A stretch of DNA of 64,000 nt. Source: Lachnospiraceae bacterium. GTDB taxonomy: Bacteria; Bacillota; Clostridia; Lachnospirales; Lachnospiraceae. Below the pieces are notes generated by a model. The model was given only the letters and a program-made list of their open reading frames with translations, did not search any database and had not been told where the DNA came from. This document shows positions 42,139-51,654 of the stretch, piece after piece. Every line of letters begins with the position of its first letter. The stretch's first letter is position 1. The translations under genes were made by a program, and so were the position numbers. The stretch lies in the NCBI GenBank assembly GCA_015258095.1, contig JABZIV010000002.1, positions 1 to 64,000 on the forward strand, written 5' to 3'.

Positions 42139-43437
42139 TCATACCGCCTTCATGCGAAACTTGAGCTGATCTTTCTCATTTTCCGCTAAAACGATGTCCG
42201 CCCCGAGACTTTGCAGCTTTTTCTCAAAATGCTCATATCCTCTCTGGATATACCCGATGTCATGTACAACGGTGACGCCTTGCGCGGCCAGACCGGCAAG
42301 AACCAGTGCGGCTCCCGCGCGAAGGTCAAGAGCATTTACGGAGGCGCCTGTCAGAAGCTTCTGCCCTTCAATAACCGAGACATTGCCCTCTACTTTAATC
42401 TTCGCTCCCATTCTCGTCAGTTCATCCACATATTTAAAGCGGTTTTCGAAAATGGATTCGGTCACCATGGCATTCCCTCTGGCAAGGGACAGGGTAACCG
42501 AAATCTGCGGTTGCATATCGGTCGGAAAACCGGGATACGGAAGGGTCTTCACATCTGTCGCGTCTTGCTCCAGTTTGCCAACAACCCGTATGCTCTCATC
42601 ATACTCGATAATGGTATTTCCCATCTCCAGAAGCTTTGCCGAAATGGACTCCATGTGCTTCGGAATCACATTCTTCACAAGGATATCCCCTCTTGTTACC
42701 GCTGCGGCACACATGAAGGTTCCCGCTTCAATCTGATCCGGAATCACGGCATAGGTCGTTCCGTGCAGGCGACGAACGCCTTTAATCCGTATCGTATCCG
42801 TCCCGGCTCCACGGATATTTGCCCCCATACTGTTCAGAAAGTTCGCTACATCCACAATATGCGGCTCTTTCGCTACGTTCTCCACAATGGTGCATCCCTC
42901 CGCAAGAACTGCCGCAAGCATGATATTAATTGTTGCGCCGACCGAGACAACGTCCAGATAAATATGACTTCCAACCAGGCCATCTTCCGCTTTCGCAACC
43001 AAATAGCCGTTCTCTATCTCCGCCCGTGTGCCGAGGGCACGGAACCCCTTTAAGTGCTGGTCTATCGGTCGTTGCCCAATGGCACAGCCTCCCGGAAGGG
43101 GTACGGTCGCCTCATGATATTTTCCAAGAAGCGCACCGATGAAATAATAGGATGCACGAATCTTTCGAATGTACTGATCGTCGATGCTGTGCATGTGCAG
43201 GTCCTTCGCCTCAATCGTAACGGTATGGGAATCCTTCCTCTGCACGTCCGCGCCAATCTCTTTTAAAGCTTCCAGCATCACATTGACATCGCGCACATCC
43301 GGCAAATTCTCGATGGTAACTATATCTTCTGTAAGCAAAGCACCTGCCACAATACCCAGTGCGGCATTCTTTGCTCCTCCTATAACAACTTCTCCATGAA
43401 GGGGCTTCCCTCCACGCATGATGAATACCTCATCCAT
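42139..43437 (-). CDS. murA: UDP-N-acetylglucosamine 1-carboxyvinyltransferase
   Basis: 432 residues. N-terminal GGKPLHGEVVIGGAKNAAL with the substrate-binding Lys-Asn, the reactive Cys118 in PLPGGCAIGQRPID, and QIEAGTFMCAAAVT. It transfers enolpyruvate from PEP to UDP-GlcNAc in the first committed step of peptidoglycan synthesis; Cys118 is the fosfomycin target. I use the ATG at 43437 (TTGAGG upstream); a longer frame to 43539 has no start signal. Confidence 0.95.
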   Translation of the reverse strand: MDEVFIMRGGKPLHGEVVIGGAKNAALGIVAGALLTEDIVTIENLPDVRDVNVMLEALKEIGADVQRKDSHTVTIEAKDLHMHSIDDQYIRKIRASYYFIGALLGKYHEATVPLPGGCAIGQRPIDQHLKGFRALGTRAEIENGYLVAKAEDGLVGSHIYLDVVSVGATINIMLAAVLAEGCTIVENVAKEPHIVDVANFLNSMGANIRGAGTDTIRIKGVRRLHGTTYAVIPDQIEAGTFMCAAAVTRGDILVKNVIPKHMESISAKLLEMGNTIIEYDESIRVVGKLEQDATDVKTLPYPGFPTDMQPQISVTLSLARGNAMVTESIFENRFKYVDELTRMGAKIKVEGNVSVIEGQKLLTGASVNALDLRAGAALVLAGLAAQGVTVVHDIGYIQRGYEHFEKKLQSLGADIVLAENEKDQLKFRMKAV

Positions 43438-43527
43438 AATAAACCTCAACTCATATCGAATCGCTTCTTTTACAGTCTTTCTCCAAAGGAGTGAACCGTC
43501 AGCGAAAGACCGTTTTTCATGTGCCAC

Positions 43528-43555
43528 AAAAAAAGACACTCTTTGATGAGTGTCT
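43528..43555 (-). terminator. Terminator after the XRE-family gene
   Basis: AGACACTC (43534-43541) and GAGTGTCT (43548-43555) with a short loop, then seven T on the minus strand. Separates the XRE gene from murA. Confidence 0.75.
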
Positions 43556-43602
43556 GCTCATTATAGTGCTTTTTCTTAAAAAGCGCAAGAAATAGGCAAA
43601 TC

Positions 43603-44610
43603 CTACCTTTCTCCTCTCTTGAAACGTACTCTTTGCTTCGGTTTTTCCGCCTTCTTTTGCACTACATTTTCCTCTATCCGTGCTTCCGCGATTTCTCTCT
43701 TGGGAAAAAGGAAACTATCCGCGGCATAGGAGAAAGATTCCTCCCGCTTGACTTTCTCCCTCAGTTTCTCACGGGCAAGTTCCACTTCCTCTTCCATTTT
43801 CCGAATTCTGTCCTCTTCCTTTAGAAGCTCTTCCCGGAAAACTTCTTTCCTTACGCGTTCCTCTTCCTCTTTTCTGCGTTTTACATCCTTTGCAAACTCC
43901 TCCGCAAACCAATCGCTTTTCTTCTTTCTCCCGCCGATAGAGGCTTTCCAGCTCAATCCGTCCGTAACCGTTTTATCCGCTCGGTCTTCCAAAAAAGCAT
44001 GCCCCTGTACCTCTTCTTTTACAGAGTGCTCCTCCCGTGATGCCTTTTCCTTCCGATTATTCTCTTCCGCTTGCGCATCCTCTTCTTTCATTGCATCCCG
44101 CAGCGTCTCCTCCGGTGAACTCGAAAGTGCTCGGCCTTTCCCCTCTTTCTCCTTCGCTTCGCTTTCTTTTTCCCCTTCCGGGTAAAAGCGGGAAACCCAT
44201 TCCCGAAAATCCTTTTCCACAAGAAGCAGCTCTTCTTTCTGATCCATTTCCGTAAATATCTCTTGCAGGGACTCCGCTATCTTCTTAGAAATAGCGTCTT
44301 TCATCTCCCAGAAGTAAGGATAAAATCGGCTGAACAGAGGATTGAAATTTCCGAAAAGAAGCGCATCGGGGCTGACTTCCAAAACTTCCGCAATCGATAA
44401 CAGGAGTTCCAGACTGCATCCTATACTCCCTACTTCTACACGGGATATCGTATTGGTCGTAGTATATACTAAAGCGGCAAGATCCTTCTGTCGAAGCTTC
44501 TTTTGTACACGGTACTTCTTAATCTGCTGTCCAAGAAGCATATAATCGAGCTTCCCACTCTTCCAATTCTGTTTTTCCTTCTCCGTTCTGTCTGTATCCG
44601 CCCGTTCCAT
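43603..44610 (-). CDS. XRE-family DNA-binding protein with long charged coiled-coil tail
   Basis: 335 residues. Residues about 25-85 form a Cro/CI helix-turn-helix (GQQIKKYRVQKKLRQKDLAA, then TTTNTISRVEVGSIGCSLEL). The rest is strongly Glu/Lys/Arg-rich with heptad-like stretches (KRRKEEEERVRKEVFREELL; EEVELAREKLREKVKREE), predicted coiled coil. No membrane segment. Target genes unknown. ATG at 44610 with AGGAG. Confidence 0.75.
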   Translation of the reverse strand: MERADTDRTEKEKQNWKSGKLDYMLLGQQIKKYRVQKKLRQKDLAALVYTTTNTISRVEVGSIGCSLELLLSIAEVLEVSPDALLFGNFNPLFSRFYPYFWEMKDAISKKIAESLQEIFTEMDQKEELLLVEKDFREWVSRFYPEGEKESEAKEKEGKGRALSSSPEETLRDAMKEEDAQAEENNRKEKASREEHSVKEEVQGHAFLEDRADKTVTDGLSWKASIGGRKKKSDWFAEEFAKDVKRRKEEEERVRKEVFREELLKEEDRIRKMEEEVELAREKLREKVKREESFSYAADSFLFPKREIAEARIEENVVQKKAEKPKQRVRFKRGER

Positions 44611-44771
44611 GATTCTGCTCTCCTATAGCTCTAAGCATTGCCGCTCGTTCGGCTTTCGCTTTCTTTTATTGCTATAGTAGCTTGCCTGTCACGGGAGAAA
44701 AAATAGCGATACTTGTATGTTTCTATCCGTATAGGTGTGTTTACAGGAAATAAAGTGCGGTTTCCCAGCAA

Positions 44772-44819
44772 AAAATATAGCTTATGCCTGCTTTCTTTTC
44801 AAAAGCGGACATAAGCTAT
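44772..44819 (-). terminator. Terminator of the murC-yitT unit
   Basis: ATAGCTTATG (44777-44786) and CATAAGCTAT (44810-44819) with inner GCTTT/AAAGC pairs, then a T-rich run on the minus strand, 34 bases past the YitT stop. Confidence 0.85.
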
Positions 44820-44852
44820 CGCAATTTTCTTTCGGATAAGGTGGATTTATGC

Positions 44853-45740
44853 TTAGTCGTCTTTCTGAATGCGCACGAACCTCTCTCCAATACCATATAC
44901 CGTTACAATGGGGGAAACTTCCATAAATGCCTTCGGGAAATTTTCCGCAAGATAGGTACGGATTAAAGCAGATTGTCTTGGCGAAACAATAGAAGAGAGC
45001 ATCATCTTATCCGCATGCGTATAAGCTCCCACAACTTTGTGCACGGTTACACCTCTTCTCATAGCGAGAATATACTGCGTGATTTTTTCACTATCCGTAT
45101 TGTCATACGGAATAATCTGCACCTTATACAGTTTCTGCCGGAAACCGAAAAGCATATAATCCATGATGTAAATGCAGATGACGTGATTCACCAGGGCATA
45201 GAGTGCAATATTTTTTCCAAAGACGAATCCAAGAGAAATCAGGATGCTGCCATCCAGAATCAGCATAATCCTGCTGATTGCCACGTTCTTAAAGACCTTA
45301 CGGTTCAAAATGCGGGCGATGGTATCCGTCCCGCCATAAGTCACGCCGGCACGAAGAACGAGTCCGGAACCCAGTCCATAGAACAGAGAAAAATAGATAC
45401 ATACCAGAAACATCTCTCCCTGTACGAACACAAAATGGAATTTACTGGTTAGAACCAGAAGGGTCGGGTAAAGGAAGGACACAAAGATAATCTTCATAAA
45501 CTCGTCCCTTTTCAGCGTCATAAAAGCAACAACCAGAATCGAAACACTGAAAAAGTAATAAATATAGCTGTAGTTCACGCCCGTAAATTGCTGTGCCATC
45601 TGGGATAATCCTGTCACACCACTGGTAGACAGTTTATTCGGTATCAGTATATAGTTCACGGAAAACGCCGTAATAAAGCAGCCGACAATAATCTGCAAGT
45701 AATTCAAAATCCGTCCTTTATTGTTCTTTACTGCATCCAT
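44853..45740 (-). CDS. YitT-family membrane protein
   Basis: 295 residues: five to six membrane helices (YitT_membrane/DUF161, with FSVNYILIPNKLSTSGVTGL and AGVTYGGTDTIARI) followed by a soluble DUF2179 domain (ILAMRRGVTVHKVVGAYTHA; SPRQSALIRTYLAENFPKAF). Function unproven in the family. The ATG at 45740 lies 4 bases after the murC stop, with GGAGG within the murC end, so it is co-translated with murC. Confidence 0.85.
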   Translation of the reverse strand: MDAVKNNKGRILNYLQIIVGCFITAFSVNYILIPNKLSTSGVTGLSQMAQQFTGVNYSYIYYFFSVSILVVAFMTLKRDEFMKIIFVSFLYPTLLVLTSKFHFVFVQGEMFLVCIYFSLFYGLGSGLVLRAGVTYGGTDTIARILNRKVFKNVAISRIMLILDGSILISLGFVFGKNIALYALVNHVICIYIMDYMLFGFRQKLYKVQIIPYDNTDSEKITQYILAMRRGVTVHKVVGAYTHADKMMLSSIVSPRQSALIRTYLAENFPKAFMEVSPIVTVYGIGERFVRIQKDD

Positions 45741-45744
45741 TTCA

Positions 45745-47148
45745 TTAATCCTCCGCCTTCTTCGCCCCGGGAAGAGAGAGTAGATGCTCTCCCACGTTGA
45801 CAATATCTCCCGCTCCCATCGTAATCACCAGATCGCCCTCTTCCACGTGAGACAGAATGAAGCTTTCTATAGAAGAAAAATCCGGAATATAGTATACGTT
45901 CGTATTCTGGGAAAGCATCAACTTTCGAAGATCATCCGAGCTCACTCCTACCGTGTTTTTCTCTCTTGCAGCGTAGATATCCGCAAGAATAATTTCATCC
46001 GCCTGCGACAAAGCCCCCGCGAAATCATCCATCAGTGCCAGGGTTCTGGAGTAAGTATGGGGTTGAAATACTACCCAGAGCTTCTTATGGGGATACTTCT
46101 TTGCCGTAGCAATGGTCGCTGCAATCTCCTGCGGATGATGGGCATAATCATCAATGATGGTAAAACCGTTTATCGTCCCTTTTCGCTGGAAGCGCCTATC
46201 CGTTCCGGTAAACTCCGCAAGGCCTTTTTTAATGGTTTCAAGAGGAATCCCGATGGCACGTGCCACCGCTATGGCAGATAGGGAATTATAGATATTATGC
46301 TCTCCCGTAACACCCAGACTCACTTTTCCCCTATCCTCCCCTTTTTCAAAGAGGGTATAGGTTGGACGGGCATAGTGATCGTAAGAAATGAAGTTTGCCG
46401 TATAATCCGCATCCTGGTGACCAAAGGTAATAATCTTCCGTCCCGGAAGATTCTCTAAGAAAAACTCGGCATGGGGAATGTCTTTGTTGAAAACAAGGAT
46501 GCCGTGTTCCGGTAATTTCTCGATAAACTTCCGAAAGGAATTTCGTATATCATTGATATCTTTAAAGAAATCCAGGTGATCCGCTTCCACATTGAGTACC
46601 ACTTCTATGGTCGGAAAAAAAGAGAGGAAGGAGTTCGTGTACTCACAGGCCTCCGCCAGGAAAACATCGGACTTTCCTACCCGAAGATTCCCTCCGATAT
46701 CCTTCATCATTCCACCAACGGTAATCGTGGGATCCATCTGTGCTTCCATCAGAATCTCTCCAATCATGGAGGTCGTCGTCGTCTTTCCGTGCGTTCCGGA
46801 GACATTGATGGCTTCCTTGTAATTCCGCATAATCCGTCCAAGGAGCTCCGCACGGCTCATCACGGGAATCCCCCGTCTCTTTACTTCCTTTAATTCCGGA
46901 TTACTCTCCGAAATAGCAGCGGTATAAATACAAAGCTCGACGCCGTCCTGCACATTCTCCCTGCTCTGCGGCACATAAATCTTCACCCCGAGAGAAGCTA
47001 GATGGTCTGTCAGAGGAGATGCCTTCATGTCCGAACCGGTCACCTTAAACCCGCGATCCAGCAAAATTTCCGCAAGACCGCTCATGGATATTCCTCCGAT
47101 CCCAATAAAGTGCACCCATATAGGTTTATCAAAATGAATGTCGTACAT
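45745..47148 (-). CDS. murC: UDP-N-acetylmuramate--L-alanine ligase
   Basis: 467 residues. N-terminal HFIGIGGISMSGLAEILL, the ATP-binding NVSGTHGKTTTTSMIGE, the central domain with EADHLDFF, and IIDDYAHHPQEIAATI. It adds L-alanine to UDP-MurNAc in peptidoglycan synthesis. ATG at 47148 preceded by TTTGGAGG. Upstream neighbour is queT, 93 bases away. Confidence 0.95.
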   Translation of the reverse strand: MYDIHFDKPIWVHFIGIGGISMSGLAEILLDRGFKVTGSDMKASPLTDHLASLGVKIYVPQSRENVQDGVELCIYTAAISESNPELKEVKRRGIPVMSRAELLGRIMRNYKEAINVSGTHGKTTTTSMIGEILMEAQMDPTITVGGMMKDIGGNLRVGKSDVFLAEACEYTNSFLSFFPTIEVVLNVEADHLDFFKDINDIRNSFRKFIEKLPEHGILVFNKDIPHAEFFLENLPGRKIITFGHQDADYTANFISYDHYARPTYTLFEKGEDRGKVSLGVTGEHNIYNSLSAIAVARAIGIPLETIKKGLAEFTGTDRRFQRKGTINGFTIIDDYAHHPQEIAATIATAKKYPHKKLWVVFQPHTYSRTLALMDDFAGALSQADEIILADIYAAREKNTVGVSSDDLRKLMLSQNTNVYYIPDFSSIESFILSHVEEGDLVITMGAGDIVNVGEHLLSLPGAKKAED

Positions 47149-47241
47149 AACGTCCTCCAAAGAAAAAGAATCTCCTCCGTACACAGAACAGAATAAAACA
47201 ATTTCCTGTAAACTGCTACTTTATATCGGCTTTTCCACTAC

Positions 47242-47739
47242 TTACTCCGTACGGAAAATCAGCGCCTTTCGCCCCTCTAGGGCAAGCAGTAAAACATTGC
47301 CTAAAACACCTACTGCAAGAACCTCTCCGATTCCTACCGTTGCAAAGAGAAAATAATATGCATCGGTCACGCCGTAAGCATACTGTAAAACGAAAGGAAC
47401 AATAATCGCGTTGGCAAGGATTGGTGGAACACAGACCAGCCACTTACTTACGTTTCGTATCTTATAGCTCAAAATGGCACCGATAAAGGTTGCCAGTGTA
47501 CCGAAAAGGATATCCGGCATCGCCGCTCCCGAAAAGAAATTCCCGAGTAAACACCCCAGTGTCAGCCCCGGTACAGCGGACAGGCTAAAAAATGGGAGAA
47601 TGCAGAGGGCCTCTGCAATACGAAACTGGATTGCCCCGAAACTAATCGGCTTAAACAACAGCACGAGCGCCACATACACTGCGCAGATTACCGCGGCTTC
47701 CGTCATCATTCTGGTTCTTTTGTCTTGAAAATGCATCAT
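47242..47739 (-). CDS. queT: QueT-family transporter (queuosine precursor ECF S component)
   Basis: 165 residues with five or six membrane helices. RMMTEAAVICAVYVALVLLF, then FRIAEALCILPFFS and GLTLGCLLGNFFSG, PDILFGTLATFIGAI and LANAIIVPFVLQYAYG match QueT proteins, which take up a queuosine precursor. The ATG at 47739 (MMHFQ) has AAAGGAG. A preQ1-like aptamer candidate covers that ribosome binding site, which supports the substrate. EcfA/EcfT partners for it are not adjacent. Confidence 0.85.
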   Translation of the reverse strand: MMHFQDKRTRMMTEAAVICAVYVALVLLFKPISFGAIQFRIAEALCILPFFSLSAVPGLTLGCLLGNFFSGAAMPDILFGTLATFIGAILSYKIRNVSKWLVCVPPILANAIIVPFVLQYAYGVTDAYYFLFATVGIGEVLAVGVLGNVLLLALEGRKALIFRTE

Positions 47740-47741
47740 AC

Positions 47742-47787
47742 TCTCCTTTAGTTTTGTTTTAAGTGTGGAAGGTCTCGAACACACTAA
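47742..47787 (-). promoter_or_regulatory. Candidate preQ1-I riboswitch upstream of queT
   Basis: On the minus strand AGTGTG (47780-47785) and CACACT (47762-47767) enclose a 12-base loop starting TTC. An A-rich tail (TTAAAACAAAACTAAAGGAG) follows, holding the ribosome binding site. CCTT in the loop can pair with AAGG in the tail as the pseudoknot. Stem, loop length and A-rich tail fit the small preQ1-I class; the loop bases deviate from the common consensus. Confidence 0.5.
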
Positions 47788-47971
47788 GCTGCGAGATACC
47801 AAAGCCTTTCCTCGGCACTCGCTTTATTGATGTGAAAGCAGAGAAAAAATGCTTCCCTGCCCTTTCTTAAAAAAGCGGAGGAAAACATACTCTTACTTCC
47901 ACGATGATAACGAAGGAGAGTGTAGCATAAAAGGAAAGAAGAAACAACCAAAGTACTGTGTAATGAGCATG

Positions 47972-48003
47972 AAAAAAGTGCCTGCCGCATCGCAGGCACT
48001 TTT
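47972..48003 (-). terminator. Terminator of the symporter gene
   Basis: AGTGCCTGC (47977-47985) and GCAGGCACT (47992-48000), loop CGCATC, flanked by A and T runs, so it can work in both directions. Eight bases after the symporter stop. Confidence 0.9.
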
Positions 48004-48010
48004 CGCTATC

Positions 48011-49234
48011 TTACAGTACCGCTTCTATCTTTTCCGCCTTTATCCCGTGCTTTTCCGCATATCCCGTAAGAATCAGAGTCAATGCTCCGTCTCCGGTAAC
48101 ATTGCAAGCTGTACCGAAGGAATCTTGCAGGGCGAAAATCGTCAGCATCAATGCCGTTCCGCTCTCATCAAAGCCAAGAACGCCCGTAATTAAGCCCAGG
48201 GACGCCATAACCGTACCGCCCGGAACACCCGGCGCACCGATGGCAAACACGCCCAGTAAGAGGCAGAACAGAACCATTTTCTGAATGGGCGGGAACTCTC
48301 CGTAAAGCATCTTCGATACAGCCATAACGAAGAAGGTCTCTGTCATAACCGATCCGCAAAGATGAATATTCGCAAAGAGAGGAATACCAAAGTCCACCAT
48401 ATCATCCCGTAAAGTCGGAACGGACTTCTTTGCACACTCCAAAGCAACGGAAAGCGTTGCAGCGGAGGACATCGTCCCTACAGCAGTCATGTATGCAGGC
48501 GGATAATTCTTGATGATATTCCACGGATTCTTTCCGGAATAAGCCCCTGCAATACCATAAAGAAGAGCCATCCAAAGGTAGTGCCCTATCATAACAATCA
48601 CAATAATAATCAGGAAAATGGGTAACTGCTTCGTAATAGTACCTTCATACGCCAGTGTACAGAACGTCGTGCCGATCAGGATGGGAAGTACGGGAATGAC
48701 GAACCGTGTCACAATGGAAAGAACCACCTGCTGGAACTCCTCGAGTACCCCCGTAATCAGCTTGGACCGATTCCATGCCGCTGCAAGACCAACCAGAATA
48801 GAGAAGAACAGAGCAGACATCACAGGCATAATCTGTGGAATCGTAAGCTCAAATACTACACCGGGCAAGTCCTTCAGACCGTCGACATCCGGACTGATAT
48901 TCAGGTGCGGTAAAATGCCGAACCCTGCCGCTGTCGCACAGAATGCCGCACCGATAGAGGAAACATACGCGAGAATCAATGCCACAATCAGCATTCTGGA
49001 GGCGCTGCTCCCCAGCCTCGTAATCGATGGTGCGATGAAGCCGATGATAATCAGCGGAACACAGAAACTGATAAACTGTCCCGCAATGAACTTTACCGTC
49101 ACTACGATGTTTAACAGTGCCTTACCGATACCGCTTTGATCCATGTTGCTTAAAGCGAGACCGCAAACGATGCCCAGAACAAGCGCCACTAAGAGCTTAA
49201 AGGGCAGGCTATGCAAAAAACCTTGCTTTTCCAT
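48011..49234 (-). CDS. Dicarboxylate/amino acid:cation symporter
   Basis: 407 residues, about eight membrane helices plus hairpins, DAACS (GltP/SstT-like) family. Typical parts are FISFCVPLIIIGFIAPSI, the Ser-rich hairpin GTMSSAATLSVALE, and GAPGVPGGTVMASLG near the second hairpin, followed by DSFGTACNVTGDGA. It probably imports an amino acid with sodium or protons. With the upstream desulfidase gene, cysteine, cystine or serine is a sensible substrate guess. AGGAGG precedes the ATG. Confidence 0.88.
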   Translation of the reverse strand: MEKQGFLHSLPFKLLVALVLGIVCGLALSNMDQSGIGKALLNIVVTVKFIAGQFISFCVPLIIIGFIAPSITRLGSSASRMLIVALILAYVSSIGAAFCATAAGFGILPHLNISPDVDGLKDLPGVVFELTIPQIMPVMSALFFSILVGLAAAWNRSKLITGVLEEFQQVVLSIVTRFVIPVLPILIGTTFCTLAYEGTITKQLPIFLIIIVIVMIGHYLWMALLYGIAGAYSGKNPWNIIKNYPPAYMTAVGTMSSAATLSVALECAKKSVPTLRDDMVDFGIPLFANIHLCGSVMTETFFVMAVSKMLYGEFPPIQKMVLFCLLLGVFAIGAPGVPGGTVMASLGLITGVLGFDESGTALMLTIFALQDSFGTACNVTGDGALTLILTGYAEKHGIKAEKIEAVL

Positions 49235-49314
49235 AAATCCTCCTCAAGATGATATAGTCATACGTCCGAAACACCGGCGCATGAGATGAAGGATACGGCT
49301 CTTACCGAAAAATC

Positions 49315-50613
49315 TTACAGGCAGGAGTCCACATCCACTTGGTTCGTCATAACATTCAGAATCTCCCGATCCGTAGAAAGCATCCCGACTTTTCCGATAT
49401 AGCCGATATTCTTTATCGTATTCTCAATATCCTCTTCAATAATGCCTTCACCGCCCTTAAAGCCCTGATCCTTCATACTCATCGAATGAGCCAGAATCGC
49501 TGCATGAACGGAAGAGGCAATCTTTGCCGCACAGCTCGGCTTTGCTCCGTCACAAACAATTCCGCCGACATTCCCGAGGGTGTTCGAAATCGTTCTTCCA
49601 ATCTTCTGGTAATCTCCTCCACAAAGGTAGGTGATTCCCGCTCCCGCTCCGCAGGACGCGCTGACCGCACCGCAGAAGGCGGACAAAGCGCCAATATAGT
49701 GTTTGATATAAACGGAAACCAGATTGCTGACAATTAGAGCGCGATAGAGCTTCTCCTTCGAAACCTCCAGAGACTTCGCATACTCGACTACCGGCATACT
49801 GACCGTGATGCCCTGATTTCCCGAACCGGAATTGATTACAACGGGAAGCGGACATCCGCTCATACGGGCATCGGACCCTGCCGCCGCCCTTGCGCAGGCA
49901 CAAGACTTCACATCATGCCCCCAGGTTTCCAAAATGGTTTTTCCCACGCTCGCTCCCCAGGCATTGTCCAAGCCTTCCTGGGAAATGGAAAGGTTGTAGT
50001 CAATCTGCCGCTGTAAAATCGCTTCTACACTCGATAAATCAACCGCCTCGGCATATTCCAGAATGCCCTTTAAGGACATCAGACTGCGGTCTCCTCCTGT
50101 AGAAACCAGATTCTGCTTGTCCTCTCCCCCTTCCTTATAGAGCACTTCTCCGTCTTTCTCCATCAGGACGATGTTCGTGTGCTGGTCCGCTATGTCCAAA
50201 CGCACAGCATGATTCTCTCCGCGCATCTCCACACGAATATAGAGTTTCGGCACATTCTCTACAAACTTCACGATGCAAAAGCCGCTATCCACCAGACTTC
50301 TGCACTTTTCCCGGTCTTCGTCGGTAACGGAGGTCAAGACTTCCAACTTCTTATCGGAATCTCCCCCGATTGCGCCGAGAATGGCTGCAACCTGCATCCC
50401 CTTCTGTCCGCCGGAATTCGGTACCGTCACCGCCTTCACGTTCTTAATGATATTCCCCGAACAGAACAAGTCGATATGCTTTACTTCCTCAGAAAGCAAC
50501 TTCCGTGCGGATGCCGCTGCATAAGCAATGGCAATCGGCTCCGTACATCCCATCGCCGGAACCAATTCATTCTCCAAAATCTCGGTATAATTCTTGATCA
50601 ATTTCTCTTCCAT
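49315..50613 (-). CDS. L-cysteine desulfidase / UPF0597 (YhaM-type) protein
   Basis: 432 residues of the serine-dehydratase-alpha-like UPF0597 family. The likely iron-sulfur ligands are in VPAMGCTEPIAIAY near residue 23 and GGIVCDGAKPSCAAKIA near residue 355, with further Cys in SCACARAAAGSDARM and FCGAVSASCGAGAG. Studied members break cysteine into pyruvate, ammonia and sulfide. Lies 80 bases before the symporter gene, and downstream of a divergent-free GntR gene, suggesting a cysteine uptake and breakdown unit. Complete. Confidence 0.85.
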   Translation of the reverse strand: MEEKLIKNYTEILENELVPAMGCTEPIAIAYAAASARKLLSEEVKHIDLFCSGNIIKNVKAVTVPNSGGQKGMQVAAILGAIGGDSDKKLEVLTSVTDEDREKCRSLVDSGFCIVKFVENVPKLYIRVEMRGENHAVRLDIADQHTNIVLMEKDGEVLYKEGGEDKQNLVSTGGDRSLMSLKGILEYAEAVDLSSVEAILQRQIDYNLSISQEGLDNAWGASVGKTILETWGHDVKSCACARAAAGSDARMSGCPLPVVINSGSGNQGITVSMPVVEYAKSLEVSKEKLYRALIVSNLVSVYIKHYIGALSAFCGAVSASCGAGAGITYLCGGDYQKIGRTISNTLGNVGGIVCDGAKPSCAAKIASSVHAAILAHSMSMKDQGFKGGEGIIEEDIENTIKNIGYIGKVGMLSTDREILNVMTNQVDVDSCL

Positions 50614-50751
50614 ACACTTTCCCTCTTTTCCTGTTCCTATTTCTAATCATATCAGTAGTGCGATTAATAGTCACTCGCCATTTTTCCCGAAAATATTCGT
50701 CTTGTTTTGTGCAAGTTGAAGAGACTTCAGGCAAGATAAAATCTTCCTCTA

Positions 50752-50799
50752 AAGAGAAAGGCAGCAACGGAGAATGCGAACCTTCTCTCCGTCACTGCC
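50752..50799 (-). terminator. Terminator of the GntR-family gene
   Basis: Stem 50760-50773 with 50786-50799 (GGCAG-CA-ACGGAGA against TCTCCGT-CA-CTGCC), T-rich on the minus strand side. About 55 bases past the gntR stop. Confidence 0.8.
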
Positions 50800-50854
50800 C
50801 TGTTCTGATTCTATGCCGTTTCTTTCTTTTTCTGATCTATTCCTCGTCCAAAAA

Positions 50855-51508
50855 CTACTTCGGAAAATGTAAATTATTCCGATACCCGCTATACTCTCCG
50901 AAATCTTTCAAGTCTTCTTCCAAAAAGCAAACCGCCTTCGGCACATCCCCTTCCCGAAGAGCGGAAACGATATCCACATGGTGCGCCGTATCCATCGAAA
51001 AAAGAATCTCCTTCTCTTTCTTCCAATAATACTGGGCATAAGCCCGTTTCAATCTCCCCATACAGCTCTCCAGCTGCTCAATGATATAACTGTTATGGCA
51101 GACGGAAATGAGCCGCAGATGAAACTCCGTATTGTGCCGCCAATGGGTCATCGCATCCGTTTCATTTTCACTGCAATCCGCATTGATTTTCTCCAGATCC
51201 CGGAAGTCCTCCGCGCTCAAGTCCTTTCCGCACTCCAGAAGAACCCCTCTCTCCAGGATAAAACGGAAGGCGAGCATATCGTAGATATCATCCTTACTGT
51301 ACCGTATCACTTCATAGCCGTAACGGGGGATATTCCTAAGGACTCCCTCTGCACAAAGTGCCATGAGTGCCTCTCGCACCGGCGATTTGCTGCACCGGTA
51401 TTTCTCCACCAGGGCTTTTTCATTTAAAATATCCCCCGAAGTAATATTTCCCTGAAAGATATCTTCCAGGACGAAATGATATACCCGGTCTTTTAAACTT
51501 CTCTCCAT
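50855..51508 (-). CDS. GntR/FadR-type transcriptional regulator
   Basis: 217 residues: winged helix at 1-70 (LNEKALVEKYRCSKSPVREA, then LCAEGVLRNIPRYGYEV) and an FCD-type effector domain with metal-site residues (RFILERGVLLECG; NTEFHLRLISVCHN; HHVDIVSALREGD). I use the ATG at 51508 (GGGGA 6 bases upstream) over a GTG at 51523. It precedes the cysteine desulfidase-symporter unit in the same direction, separated by a terminator, and probably regulates it. Confidence 0.85.
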   Translation of the reverse strand: MERSLKDRVYHFVLEDIFQGNITSGDILNEKALVEKYRCSKSPVREALMALCAEGVLRNIPRYGYEVIRYSKDDIYDMLAFRFILERGVLLECGKDLSAEDFRDLEKINADCSENETDAMTHWRHNTEFHLRLISVCHNSYIIEQLESCMGRLKRAYAQYYWKKEKEILFSMDTAHHVDIVSALREGDVPKAVCFLEEDLKDFGEYSGYRNNLHFPK

Positions 51509-51654
51509 CGATAGTCCCCACACTCTTCCTATGCACTATAGTTTCCTACGATACCACAAATGCCCTTACCCTGTACACCGTCTGTCTGATTCTTCTATTC
51601 CCTTAAATCGCTTTCCCTGTTATGCTATAGAAAAGCTTTGAAGGGAGTATACAA

